Below are positions 36,856 through 46,002 of a stretch of 64,000 nt of DNA, in pieces. The first letter of the stretch is position 1. Every line of letters starts with the position of its first letter. The translations under genes were made by a program, and so were the position numbers. Source of the stretch: Competibacter_A sp037045535 (GTDB taxonomy: Bacteria; Pseudomonadota; Gammaproteobacteria; Competibacterales; Competibacteraceae); assembly GCA_037045535.1 (NCBI GenBank), contig JBAOHI010000082.1:186001-250000 (forward strand), in the 5' to 3' direction. The notes under the pieces were generated by a model, which did not search any database, was not told the DNA's origin, and worked only from the letters and a program-made list of their open reading frames with translations.

Positions 36856-38430
36856 ATGAGTGAAATGACCATGTTCAGAACCGCCGAACTGCGACGTAAG
36901 CTGCCTAAGCAAGATTATCACCAGCAGGTCCCCCAGTTGCGGGAAGAGCTGTTGACGGTGCAGATGGAACTACGCAAGGCCGATTTCCCTGTCATCGTGG
37001 TGTTCGCCGGCGTGGACGGTGCCGGCAAGGGCGAGACGGTCAACCAGTTGCATGAGTGGCTGGATTCGCGTTGGCTGGTTGCTCGCGCGTTCAGTGAACC
37101 GTCCGACGAAGAGCGCGACCGGCCCGAATACTGGCGGTTCTGGCGAGAACTGCCGTCCAAGGGGCGGATGGCGCTGTTTCTGAGTTCCTGGTATTCGATG
37201 CCGATCCTCGATCATGTTTACGGTCATATCGGCTTGGCGGAATTCGATGAGCGACTGGAGCGGATCAAGGCTTTCGAGAAGACTCTGGCCGACGACGGCG
37301 CCTTGATCTTGAAGTTCTGGATGCACCTCTCCCGGGAGGCGCAGAAGGACCGCCTGCGCAAGCTGGAAAAAAATCCGTTGCTGCACTGGCGAATCTCCAA
37401 GCGTGACTGGCAGCATTGGGAATTGTACGATCAGTTTATGGCCGCCGCCGAGCGTACCATCATGAAGACCAGCACTGGATTGGCGCCGTGGAAAATCATC
37501 GAAGGTTACGATGAACGGTATCGCAGCATCGCCGTGGCGACCATCATCCGCGATGCCATTCGGTTCCGCCTGGATGAGGCCGGCAAGGTCTCCATCGGCA
37601 GTAACGGCGACGCCAGCGCTCGCTCTAAACCGGCTGCCACCGAGGTGAGCGACAGTCCGCCTGTGACGATCCTCTCGCGCCTGGACATGAGCAAGACCTT
37701 GGCTAAGGGCGATTACGAGGCGGATCTGAAGCGCTATCAGGCCAAGCTCAACCAGCTCCAGCGCGCGGCCCGTGAGCACAAGGTCTCAACCATCCTGGTA
37801 TTCGAAGGCTGGGATGCCGCTGGCAAGGGTGGCAGCATCCGCCGTATCACCGCCGCGCTGGACGCCCGTGACTATCAGGTTATCCAGATCGCCGCGCCCA
37901 CCGACGAGGAAGCCGCTCATAACTATCTGTGGCGGTTCTGGCGGCATATTCCGCGGGCGGGGAAGGTGACCATCTACGATCGCAGTTGGTACGGCCGGGT
38001 TCTGGTGGAGCGGATCGAAGGCTTCGCCGGTACCCGCGAGTGGCAGCGCGCCTACGCCGAGATCAACGATTTCGAGGCTCAGCTGGTGGAGGGCGGTATC
38101 GTGCTGCTGAAATTCTGGCTACATATCACCTCGGATGAGCAGTTGTGCCGGTTTAAAGAGCGGGAGCAAATTTCCTACAAGGCGTGGAAGTTGACCGAGG
38201 AAGACTGGCGCAACCGCGAGCGTTGGGCGGACTACGAAATGGCGGTCAACGATATGATAGAACGCACCAGCACCCGGCAGGCGCCCTGGACGCTGGTCGA
38301 AGCGAACGACAAGCGATATGCGCGTATCGCAGTGCTACGCATGTTGTGCGAACGGTTAGAGGCGGCGCTTGTCAGTCATTCCGGGCGGGTGCGGTCCAAT
38401 CACAAAGACGCGAAACTTTCCAAGGTGTGA
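36856..38430 (+). CDS. pap: Polyphosphate:AMP phosphotransferase (two-domain PPK2)
   Basis: 524 residues made of two PPK2 kinase domains, the class II arrangement that phosphorylates AMP to ADP with polyphosphate. Domain 1 (about 20-245): P-loop GVDGAGKG at 52-59, but its lid/Walker B reads FLSSWYSMP, lacking the usual DRSWYGR. Domain 2 (about 275-510): P-loop GWDAAGKG at 318-325 and intact YDRSWYGRVLVERIEGF, so the C-terminal domain should be the catalytic one, as in known PAP enzymes. Cytoplasmic. It ends two bases before ppk1, so the pair makes polyphosphate from ATP and draws it back into the adenylate pool. A 16-bp palindrome lies upstream. Confidence 0.92.
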   Translation: MSEMTMFRTAELRRKLPKQDYHQQVPQLREELLTVQMELRKADFPVIVVFAGVDGAGKGETVNQLHEWLDSRWLVARAFSEPSDEERDRPEYWRFWRELPSKGRMALFLSSWYSMPILDHVYGHIGLAEFDERLERIKAFEKTLADDGALILKFWMHLSREAQKDRLRKLEKNPLLHWRISKRDWQHWELYDQFMAAAERTIMKTSTGLAPWKIIEGYDERYRSIAVATIIRDAIRFRLDEAGKVSIGSNGDASARSKPAATEVSDSPPVTILSRLDMSKTLAKGDYEADLKRYQAKLNQLQRAAREHKVSTILVFEGWDAAGKGGSIRRITAALDARDYQVIQIAAPTDEEAAHNYLWRFWRHIPRAGKVTIYDRSWYGRVLVERIEGFAGTREWQRAYAEINDFEAQLVEGGIVLLKFWLHITSDEQLCRFKEREQISYKAWKLTEEDWRNRERWADYEMAVNDMIERTSTRQAPWTLVEANDKRYARIAVLRMLCERLEAALVSHSGRVRSNHKDAKLSKV

Positions 38431-38432
38431 CA

Positions 38433-40685
38433 ATGATCGAACAGGTCGAAGCACTGACTGGCGGGGTGGAAACCGTCGAGACTGTGGAAGCAGCAAAACC
38501 CCGCGCAGAGCGCGGGCAGCAGCAAGATGCATCGGTTGCCGAGGCCGTGCCGTTGTCAGAGCCGGCCGTCGATCTCGATGCCTCGGAATGGTATCTGAAC
38601 CGCGAGCTGACCTGGCTGGCATTCAATCGACGGGTGCTGCGCGAGGCACAGGACGAGCGCACGCCGCTGCTGGAACGGGTGAAATTTCTAGCTATCGTCA
38701 GTTCCAATCTGGACGAGTTTTTCATGAAGCGCATCGGTGGCCTGAAGCAGCAGATCGGTGCGCGGGTGCGGGAGCTGACCGTGGACGGCCGTAGTCCCGA
38801 ACAGCAGCTGAACGAATGCCTGGCGGTCGTGCGCGACCTTGTGGACCAGCAACGGCAGCTGGCATCCGAGCTACACGAGCTACTGAAGGAAAAGGGCATT
38901 TGTCTGCGCAGCTACCGGCGGCTGACCGACGATCAGCGCAAGCAGATGCGGGAGTATTATGTACTCAACATTTTCCCGCTGGTTACCCCGCAGACCATGG
39001 ATCCGGCCCATCCATTCCCGTTCATTTCCAACCTGTCGCTCAATTTGCTGGTGACGGTTCGCTATGCGGACGATGAGTCCAGCGGGTTGGCGCGTATCAA
39101 GGTTCCGGTCGGTTCCGGGATTCCGCGCTTTCTCAAGGTCAGCGACGAGGATTTGTACGTGCCGCTGGAGGACGTGGTCGCCAACAACCTCGACCTCCTG
39201 TTCCCCGGCATGGTGATCGAAGCCTGCGAGCTGTTTCGGGTCACCCGCAATGCCATCACCGAGCGCGACGAGGATCAAGCCGATGACATGCTGTTAATGA
39301 TCGAGTCCGAACTGCGCGAGCGCCGGTTTGCCCCGATCGTCCGCCTAGAAGTGGAAAAGCTCATGGAGCCGATCCATCGGGGGATGCTGGCCGCCGAGCT
39401 GGGCCTGGACGAGGCCAGCGAGGTGTTCGAGATCGATGGCATGATGGCGCTGCGCGACCTGATCCAGATCGTCGGCATCAACCGCCCCGAACTGCATGAT
39501 CCCTCCCACCATCCGCTCGATCACCCCAAGCTCAGTGACCGGCGCAACATCTTTCATATCCTCCGTGAGACCGGACCGATCCTGTTACAGCATCCCTACG
39601 AATCGTTCGCGACCTCGGTGGAGCGCTTCGTGCTGGAAGCCAGTCACGATCCCAAGGTTTTGGCGATCAAGATGACCCTGTACCGGACGTCGTCCGATTC
39701 CAAAATCATCGATTATCTGATCGACGCTGCGCAAAATGGTAAGCAAGTGACGGTAGTGGTGGAATTGAAGGCGCGCTTTGACGAGGCCGCCAACATCCGC
39801 TGGGCAAATCGTTTGGAGGAGGTGGGCATCCATGTCACCTACGGCGTGGTGGGGTTGAAAACCCACAGCAAGGTGATCTTGGTCGTGCGGCGCGATTTCA
39901 ATGGCCTGCGCCGCTATGCTCATATCGGCACCGGCAACTACCACGCGGGCACCGCCCGCCTGTACAGCGACCTGGGGATGCTGACCTGCGATCCGATCCT
40001 CGGCGAGGATCTGACCGAGCTGTTCAATTATTTGACCACCGGCTATGTGCCCAAGCGTCATTACCGCAAGCTGCTGCCAGCGCCCAAGGTGCTCAAGCCG
40101 GCGCTCCTGGCCAAGATTGAACGAGAAATCGGCCACGCCAAAGCCGGCAAGCCAGCCCGGATCCAATTCAAAATGAATGCCCTGGAGGACAAGAACATCA
40201 CCTCGGCGCTGTATCGGGCCTCGCAAGCCGGGGTCAGGGTGGATTTGATCGTCCGCGATACCTGCCGGCTGCGGCCCGGCATTCCCGACGTGTCGGAGAA
40301 CATCCAGGTGATCAGCATCGTCGGCCGGTTCCTCGAACACACCCGCATTTTCTACTTCCTCAACAATGGCAACGAAGAGTATTTCATCGGGTCGGCGGAC
40401 TGTATGAAGCGCAATCTGGAAAGCCGGGTCGAGGTGGTGGCCCCGGTGGAAGCGCCGGAATTGCGGCTGGAACTGCGTCAGGTTCTCGATGCCCAACTCA
40501 ATGATCGGTGTGGTGCCTGGGACATGCAACCCGACGGTAGCTACATCCAACGTATGCCGGGCGAAGGCGATGACCCGCGCAGTTCCCAGCAAGTTCTGAT
40601 CGATTTGGCCGAGCGCCGACAGAAGGAAGCCTTGCGGTTGAAGAAGCGCAAGCCGAAGGGGATCGCCCGTCGGGCGATAAACTGA
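38433..40685 (+). CDS. ppk1: Polyphosphate kinase 1
   Basis: 750 residues (E. coli 688), with an about 50-residue acidic N-terminal extension before the conserved YLNRELTWLAFNRRVLREAQD. PPK1 reversibly transfers the ATP gamma-phosphate to polyphosphate. The phospho-enzyme His is His497 in RYAHIGTGNYH; the second conserved His is His636 in VGRFLEHTRIFYF. KTHSKVILVVRR and SADCMKRNLESRVEVV are present. The start at 38433 has AAGGTG six bases upstream and sits two bases past the pap stop; the open frame reaching back to 38184 overlaps pap and is not family-like. Translationally coupled with pap. Confidence 0.95.
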   Translation: MIEQVEALTGGVETVETVEAAKPRAERGQQQDASVAEAVPLSEPAVDLDASEWYLNRELTWLAFNRRVLREAQDERTPLLERVKFLAIVSSNLDEFFMKRIGGLKQQIGARVRELTVDGRSPEQQLNECLAVVRDLVDQQRQLASELHELLKEKGICLRSYRRLTDDQRKQMREYYVLNIFPLVTPQTMDPAHPFPFISNLSLNLLVTVRYADDESSGLARIKVPVGSGIPRFLKVSDEDLYVPLEDVVANNLDLLFPGMVIEACELFRVTRNAITERDEDQADDMLLMIESELRERRFAPIVRLEVEKLMEPIHRGMLAAELGLDEASEVFEIDGMMALRDLIQIVGINRPELHDPSHHPLDHPKLSDRRNIFHILRETGPILLQHPYESFATSVERFVLEASHDPKVLAIKMTLYRTSSDSKIIDYLIDAAQNGKQVTVVVELKARFDEAANIRWANRLEEVGIHVTYGVVGLKTHSKVILVVRRDFNGLRRYAHIGTGNYHAGTARLYSDLGMLTCDPILGEDLTELFNYLTTGYVPKRHYRKLLPAPKVLKPALLAKIEREIGHAKAGKPARIQFKMNALEDKNITSALYRASQAGVRVDLIVRDTCRLRPGIPDVSENIQVISIVGRFLEHTRIFYFLNNGNEEYFIGSADCMKRNLESRVEVVAPVEAPELRLELRQVLDAQLNDRCGAWDMQPDGSYIQRMPGEGDDPRSSQQVLIDLAERRQKEALRLKKRKPKGIARRAIN

Positions 40686-40733
40686 TCGCCTTTATCAATG
40701 AAATCGGATCTGCATGACGGAGGAAAGTGCACG

Positions 40734-41183
40734 ATGGCTGTTGAAATTCCCAGCGATGCGCGCATCGCGCAAGGCCGGTTTCTCGGCGATATCAGTCCCG
40801 TTCGGGCTTGGCGGGATTTGCAAGACCGAGCTGAGGCTGTGCTGGTCGATGTGCGCACATGCGCCGAATGGATCTACGTGGGAGGGCCGGATCTCGCCAG
40901 CCTAGGTAAGCCCGTGGTACAGGTCGAATGGCTGATGTTTCCGACGATGGAAAACAATCCCCACTTTCTGGATGAGTTGCGAGAGCAGGATGTGAGACTG
41001 GACCAAGCGGTCTACCTGATCTGCCGCAGCGGTGTGCGTTCGCAACAAGCCGCCGAGTTACTGGCCCTGCACGGTTACACCACCTACAACGTCGCTGGCG
41101 GTTTCGAAGGCCAGGTCGACGTCAACGGGCATCGGGGCGTGGGTGGTTGGCGAGCCGAGGGATTGCCGTGGCGGCAGAGTTAA
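40734..41183 (+). CDS. Rhodanese-like domain protein
   Basis: 149 residues, one rhodanese domain with active Cys in the loop ICRSGVRS (CRSGxR type) and the DVRTCAEWIYVGGPD segment. Such proteins carry sulfur as persulfide or serve in signalling. Start at 40734 is set by a strong GGAGGAAA at 40719-40726; an in-frame ATG at 40698 lies upstream without a site. It follows ppk1 by 48 bases on the same strand and may be co-transcribed, but no sulfur pathway gene is next to it. Confidence 0.87.
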   Translation: MAVEIPSDARIAQGRFLGDISPVRAWRDLQDRAEAVLVDVRTCAEWIYVGGPDLASLGKPVVQVEWLMFPTMENNPHFLDELREQDVRLDQAVYLICRSGVRSQQAAELLALHGYTTYNVAGGFEGQVDVNGHRGVGGWRAEGLPWRQS

Positions 41184-41216
41184 ACGACCAGAGTGCCGGG
41201 CGATGGCTCCAGCCTA

Positions 41217-42470
41217 TTATTGATTCTGTGGCGATTGGCGGGCTTTCGATACTTCTTCCGGAGGCTTGATGGCGCGAAAGCGGCGGTACAACAGCAGGTC
41301 GTAGATGATTTTCAACCCACCGGCCAGCACTAGGGGAGCGTTCATCAACAGCGGATTGGCCAGCAACAAGCCGCTCAAGGACGGTGACACGGCGGCGCCA
41401 AGTGAGCGAGCGATATTAGTGACGCCAGCGGCAGCGGCGCGCTCGTCGGGCGCGACCACGGCCACGGTATAGGATTGGCGGGTCGGCACATCCATCTGCG
41501 AGATGCTGAATCGCAACAGCATGACGATGATCGCCAATGTCAGGTTTGGCATCAGTGGCACTAGGCACAGCAGGATATTCGACGGGATGTGGGTGAACAC
41601 CATGGTGTTGATCAAGCCGAACCGGGCGGCAAGCCGGGCGGCAAGCAAGGCGGAAATCCCCGCTAGCACGTTCGCGCCGAAAAAGATACTGCCCAGCAAC
41701 CCGGGTTCCGCGCCGAAGCGTAGATAGAACCAATAGGCCAGCAGGCTTTGCACCACGAAGCCGCCAGCGAAAGCGTCCAGGGCGAACAGGGTACTCAGGG
41801 ACAGAACCACGTTCCGGGAGCGATGCAGCCCGAGAATCCGGGGCGTGGTTGGCGAACGAACGGCTGGCGCAACCTCGACTTGGGGCGACAGCCCGAGAAA
41901 GAGCAGGGCCAACGCGACGCCGCTCAGCGCATAACCGGCCAGCACAACGCGATACGCCTCCAGGGCTGCCATCCCAGTACCCTGTAAAGTCTGCGCCAGC
42001 CAGCCGCCGCCCAAGGCGCCGAGCGCGGTGGTAAAGGAGCCGACTAGGTTGTACCAGGCGAAGAAATGGGTCCGCCGTCCATCTGGCAGGAGTTGGGCCA
42101 GTGCCGCTTGCTCGATGGAAAGAAAAGGGCCGATTTCGTTACCGCTGGGGCTGATGACTCCGACGATGGCGGCTAGGATCAGCAGAGTCGGTTCCCTCGT
42201 CAGCAGAAAACCCGTACCGGCCAGTGCCATCAGTAGCGCGCCCAGCAACAACATGCGCCGCCGTCCCAAACGGTCCGCCGTGGTGGTCATCGCCAGTGAA
42301 ATGCCGGCATCGCCTGCTAGGGTCGCGGTGAGCAGCGCTCCGATCAGCGCCTCGCTAAGGCCCAGTTCCGCCAGATATAGCACCAGAATCACTGACAAGG
42401 CGCCGTAGGCGAACAGCCGAGTCATGCGTGCGGCGAATAGCAGGATGATGTCCTGTCGGGAGCGACTCAT
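41217..42470 (-). CDS. Major facilitator superfamily transporter
   Basis: About 417 residues with twelve hydrophobic segments and the MFS A-motif after the second helix (TTTADRLGRRRMLLLGALL). Cytoplasmic loops carry clustered Arg. The substrate is not evident; no neighbouring metabolic gene points to one. ATG 42470 (MSRSRQDIILLF) is taken as the start because it places the first helix correctly; the frame is open to 42572 with a Pro-rich extension that is not MFS-like, and no clear ribosome site marks either. Convergent with the rhodanese gene. Confidence 0.88.
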   Translation of the reverse strand: MSRSRQDIILLFAARMTRLFAYGALSVILVLYLAELGLSEALIGALLTATLAGDAGISLAMTTTADRLGRRRMLLLGALLMALAGTGFLLTREPTLLILAAIVGVISPSGNEIGPFLSIEQAALAQLLPDGRRTHFFAWYNLVGSFTTALGALGGGWLAQTLQGTGMAALEAYRVVLAGYALSGVALALLFLGLSPQVEVAPAVRSPTTPRILGLHRSRNVVLSLSTLFALDAFAGGFVVQSLLAYWFYLRFGAEPGLLGSIFFGANVLAGISALLAARLAARFGLINTMVFTHIPSNILLCLVPLMPNLTLAIIVMLLRFSISQMDVPTRQSYTVAVVAPDERAAAAGVTNIARSLGAAVSPSLSGLLLANPLLMNAPLVLAGGLKIIYDLLLYRRFRAIKPPEEVSKARQSPQNQ

Positions 42471-42703
42471 CGGAATGGGTGGCGGCAGTGGCTGATGGGT
42501 GATAGGGACTCGGGTACGAAGCGAGCCGAACAGGAATGATTGCACGATACACAGCCGGAGGGAGCCCGTCAAAGGATGACCGTCAGGGCCATCGCGCTAT
42601 TAGGGTAATGACGAGAGGTGGATTGCCAGGGTAGCGCAATGGGATTGACCGGATGGACCGACCTCATGTGGCCCCAGTTGTGTGACCCACGCCCGTATAG
42701 GGC

Positions 42704-42844
42704 GACCCGTTCTCCCCGCGGGTAGCGGTTGATGGCGTTATGATTGAACTGTTCGCGGTGACCCGCAAAGTGCGTCAGCGTATAGTTAATCTGACTGACT
42801 AACAGGTATTGGCAATAGTCCAACCGCGTTATCGATGTATTCAT
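42704..42844 (-). pseudogene. N-terminal remnant of an IS701-like transposase
   Basis: The minus-strand peptide MNTSITRLDYCQYLLVSQ, NYTLTHFAGHREQFNHNAINRYPRGERV resembles the first about 47 residues of IS701-type DDE transposases (NYTLT.FADH...SHDAINRYL.GE). After that the similarity ends and no catalytic domain follows, so this is a truncated copy lying directly upstream of the MFS gene. The 446-bp gap between the MFS start and the glycosidase gene otherwise holds only the left copy of the 21-bp inverted repeat. Family assignment is from recognition of the motif and would need a database check. Confidence 0.55.
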
Positions 42845-42859
42845 ACGATCGATACTGCA

Positions 42860-42880
42860 AATCCTCGGTCAACCTTCAAC
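42860..42880 (+). repeat. Left copy of a 21-bp perfect inverted repeat
   Basis: Begins AATCCTCGGTCAACC; its exact reverse complement is at 45191-45211. It lies 16 bases upstream of the transposase remnant's start and 36 bases before the glycosidase gene, where an IS end would be expected. Confidence 0.95.
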
Positions 42881-42916
42881 ATCGCTTTTGCGTAAGTCCT
42901 GTCATAAAGGCGCGCC

Positions 42917-45143
42917 ATGGGTTCCGGCCAGAAATTTCCGCTGCTTGATCATTGGCTTTCTGTCACGCTGTTGCCGGCGCCGGTCTTTCTGATCATGCTG
43001 TTTGTCGCCCTGCTGTGGGGAATTCCCCAAGCGCCGGCAGCCACGGTCACCGTGGACGTGAATCTTGCCTCCGGACCGACCAACACCGTGATTCCGTCCC
43101 AAGCGCTCGTCGGCGCGACCGTGGATGGGCAGGACCGGGGCGTCAGCAGCGCCATTTTCCGCCCCGCGACACTGGCCGCGATGCGTTCGGTGGGGCTGCG
43201 ACCGCTCAGTTACCGGTTGCGCACGGAACTCGGCATCGCCGTCTGGCATTGGAATCCCAGAGGACGCTGGAGCGACCCGGATCACGCCCGCGGCTATTGG
43301 ACCTCGGACAATCGCATGCTCGATCCGATCGCGATTTCCCATGGATACCGTCTTCCGCGTCGAGGCAACACCATCGACCAGGCCGAGAACAACGGCTACT
43401 CGCGCCTCGCCGACGGCGATCTGGCCACTTTCTGGAAGAGCAATCCCTATCTCGATCATCGCTATACCGGCGAGGACGACGCCCGTCACCCACAGTGGCT
43501 GATCGCCGATCTTGGCAAGCGCCAAGCCGTGAACGCCATTCGCATCGTTTGGGGTGTGCCCTACGCCAAGCGTTATCGGGTGCAGTACTGGGACGGCGAG
43601 GACCCTGAATATCCGGATGAATACCCTCCAGGGAGCTGGCGGGATTTCACGACGGGCGTCTTGTCGGAAGCTCAGGGTGGCGATGTGACCCTGCCGCTTG
43701 ACGACCAAGCTCGTCAAGGCTCGTTTCGTGCGGGTCCTGATGAGCGCTGCCTCGGGCACCGCGCCAGCCGGCTCCAGCGATATCCGCGATGGCCTGGGTT
43801 ATGCTATCCGCGAGGTGTACCTCGGTCGCCTGGAACAGGGCGTTCTGCGCGACGTGATACGCCACGGCACCAGGCGGGATCGCCAGACTCTCTTCTTTGT
43901 GTCCTCCACCGATCCCTGGCACCGAGCCTCCGATTTCGATCCGACCATCGAACAGCCCGGCATCGACCAGGTTTTCGCCAGCGGGCTCACCAACGACCTA
44001 CCGGTTCTGCTGCCAGTCGGCGTGCTTTACGATACTCCCGCCAACGGTGCCAACCTGCTCAGCTATGTGCGCCGCCGGGGTTACTCGGTGCGTCGTGTCG
44101 AAATGGGCGAGGAACCGGATGGCCAGTATGTGGCTCCGGAGGATTACGGCGCCTTGTACCTGCAAGTCGCGGACGCGCTGCGCGCGGTGGATCCGGAAGT
44201 GGAGTTGGGAGGCCCATCCTTTCAGTCCCTGCCGCTGGATCCCATGATGGCGTGGATGGGCCACGATGACATCGAGGATCGGCCTTGGCTCACCCGGCTG
44301 CTCGCTTATTTACAAGAACGAGGACGCGGTCGGGATCTGGCCTTTCTGTCATTCGAATGGTATCCGTTCGACGAGATCTGTATGCCGCCCGGCCGGCATC
44401 TGCCGCGGGGGCCGAGCCTGCTGGCGGAGGCGCTGGATCAACTGCGCCGGCAGGGATTACCGCCATCCATCCCTCTACTGATGACCGAGTACGGCTATTC
44501 CGTTTTCGCCACCCAAGCCGAAGTGGATCTCCCAGGAGCCTTGTTCAACGCAGACGCCGTCGGACAATTCCTGACCTTGGGAGGCGTGGCCACTTATCTC
44601 TATGGTTACGAGCCCAGTCCGCTGGAACGTGAACCGACCTGCGAAACCTGGGGCAACAACACGCTGTTTCTCAGCGACGACCGCCGTCGGATCCGAGCGC
44701 GCACCGCCACCTACCATGGCGCCTGGCTCCTCGCCAGGCAATGGGTTGGAGCGGCCGATCAACTTCACTACGTATACTCTGGACATCCCGACCGCACTGG
44801 GAATGGCGCCGCCTTGATCAGCGCCTATCCGATCCTGCGTCCCGATGGATCATGGTCGGTGCTGCTGATCAACAAAGATCCCAAACGGAAATGGATCGTG
44901 CGCATCCGGTTCACCGGGATCAATGGTGATGGAGTAGAATTTCTGCATGCCCCAGCCGACCTCTACCAATTTTCCGCCGCCCAGTATCGGTGGCGGGCCG
45001 CCGGCGCACAGAGTCATCCCACGCGCGATCGCCCCCCCGCCCACACATCGTGGTCAGGCGCGGGGGTGATGACAGTCGGATTGCCGGCCTGGTCGCTGTC
45101 GGTGGTGCGTGGCCATGGACCTTCCCCGCCCAAAGCCAATTGA
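42917..45143 (+). pseudogene. Secreted discoidin-like / glycoside-hydrolase-like protein, frameshifted
   Basis: Rejoined, 741 residues: signal or membrane segment (FLIMLFVALLWGIPQAPAATV), a leading module, an F5/8-type-C (discoidin-like) sugar-binding region (YSRLADGDLATFWKSNPYLD ... WLIADLGKRQAVNAIRIVWGVP ... VKARFVRVLMSAASG), and a TIM-barrel region resembling clan-A hydrolases such as GH39/GH51/GH79, with possible acid/base Glu in RVEMGEEPDG and nucleophile in LLMTEYGYS. The first frame leaves the discoidin domain near 43698 and the next frame takes over with TTKLVKARFVRVL; one extra T at 43698-43699 accounts for it. AAAGG precedes the ATG. It stands alone between 21-bp inverted repeats. 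Substrate unknown. Confidence 0.7.
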
Positions 45144-45190
45144 CGCCGCCGCAAAGGTTGCCCTCCAACATTTCACTTTAACAGGACTTG

Positions 45191-45211
45191 GTTGAAGGTT
45201 GACCGAGGATT
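45191..45211 (-). repeat. Right copy of the 21-bp perfect inverted repeat
   Basis: Exact reverse complement of 42860-42880, located 47 bases after the glycosidase stop and 5 bases before the olsA stop codon. Together the two copies enclose 2.3 kb containing only the glycosidase gene. Confidence 0.95.
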
Positions 45212-45216
45212 CGTAG

Positions 45217-46002
45217 TTAAAAAGGGTGCGATCTGAGTGAGGCAAGCGGTTGTTGCACGAACTGACTGATCTCCGCGCGGGTTTGCTGGGCCAGAATGTC
45301 TCGCGATAAATGCGGCGGGAGGTGGATGGTCCCGAAACGCAGTTCGGCAGTCATGGCCGGCTCGCCCAATAACCGCCACAGATGCGGCAACAGCTCGTCA
45401 TTGCCGACAAAGGGAATCGCCGGGTGGATTCCCGCGGAATGGGGATAGCGGAGGGCGATGGCCTGCACCGGGCAACGGGCCAGCAGCGCAGCCTGGAACA
45501 ACCGGGGATAGAAGCGCCGGACGGTTTCGCCCGTGGTCGAAGTGCCTTCCGGGAACACTAGTACCCGTTGGCCTCGATGTAGCCGCCAAACGAGTTGTTC
45601 CATCGCCTCGGCGGCGCCGTTGTCGCCGCCGCGTCGGATGAAGGCGGTGCCCGCTCGCCGGCACAACCAGCCGAACAATGGCCAAACCGCCACATCTTGC
45701 TTGGCTAGAAAATGAGTTGGGCAGACAGCGGCGATGCAGAAAATGTCCAGCCACGAGATATGGTTGGCCACGAACAGCGTAGCACCGGAGTGAACGGTGC
45801 CGCAGGTTTCCAACCGTACCCCTAAAATCCGGCACAATCCGCGGCTCCACCATACCAGGGGACGCGTGGAGACATAGCGTTGCTGTTGGCCGGGACCCAG
45901 GGCAGCGGCGATCAGGATCCCGACTAGGATGTGGAGTCCCAGCAGCGGTACCCGAACGCTGCGGCGCCCGGCGCGGGCCAGACGGTTTCGCCAGCTGCTC
46001 AC
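45217..46002 (-). CDS. olsA: 1-acyl-glycerol/lyso-lipid acyltransferase (PlsC family, probable OlsA)
   Basis: 261 residues with an N-terminal membrane helix (LLGLHILVGILIAAALG), the acyltransferase HX4D motif in NHISWLDIF and the FPEGTSTTG motif. PlsC-family enzymes acylate lyso-lipids at the inner membrane. The gene overlaps by four bases the OlsB-like gene just upstream; OlsB makes lyso-ornithine lipid and OlsA adds the second acyl chain, so the assignment to ornithine-lipid synthesis rests on this pairing. A role as ordinary lysophosphatidate acyltransferase cannot be excluded from sequence alone. Confidence 0.8.
   Translation of the reverse strand: MSSWRNRLARAGRRSVRVPLLGLHILVGILIAAALGPGQQQRYVSTRPLVWWSRGLCRILGVRLETCGTVHSGATLFVANHISWLDIFCIAAVCPTHFLAKQDVAVWPLFGWLCRRAGTAFIRRGGDNGAAEAMEQLVWRLHRGQRVLVFPEGTSTTGETVRRFYPRLFQAALLARCPVQAIALRYPHSAGIHPAIPFVGNDELLPHLWRLLGEPAMTAELRFGTIHLPPHLSRDILAQQTRAEISQFVQQPLASLRSHPF

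Noticed and set aside
39585..40592. 335-residue minus-strand ORF opposite ppk1
   Set aside because: Antisense shadow of a conserved gene, His/Gly/Ala-rich, with no domain signature.
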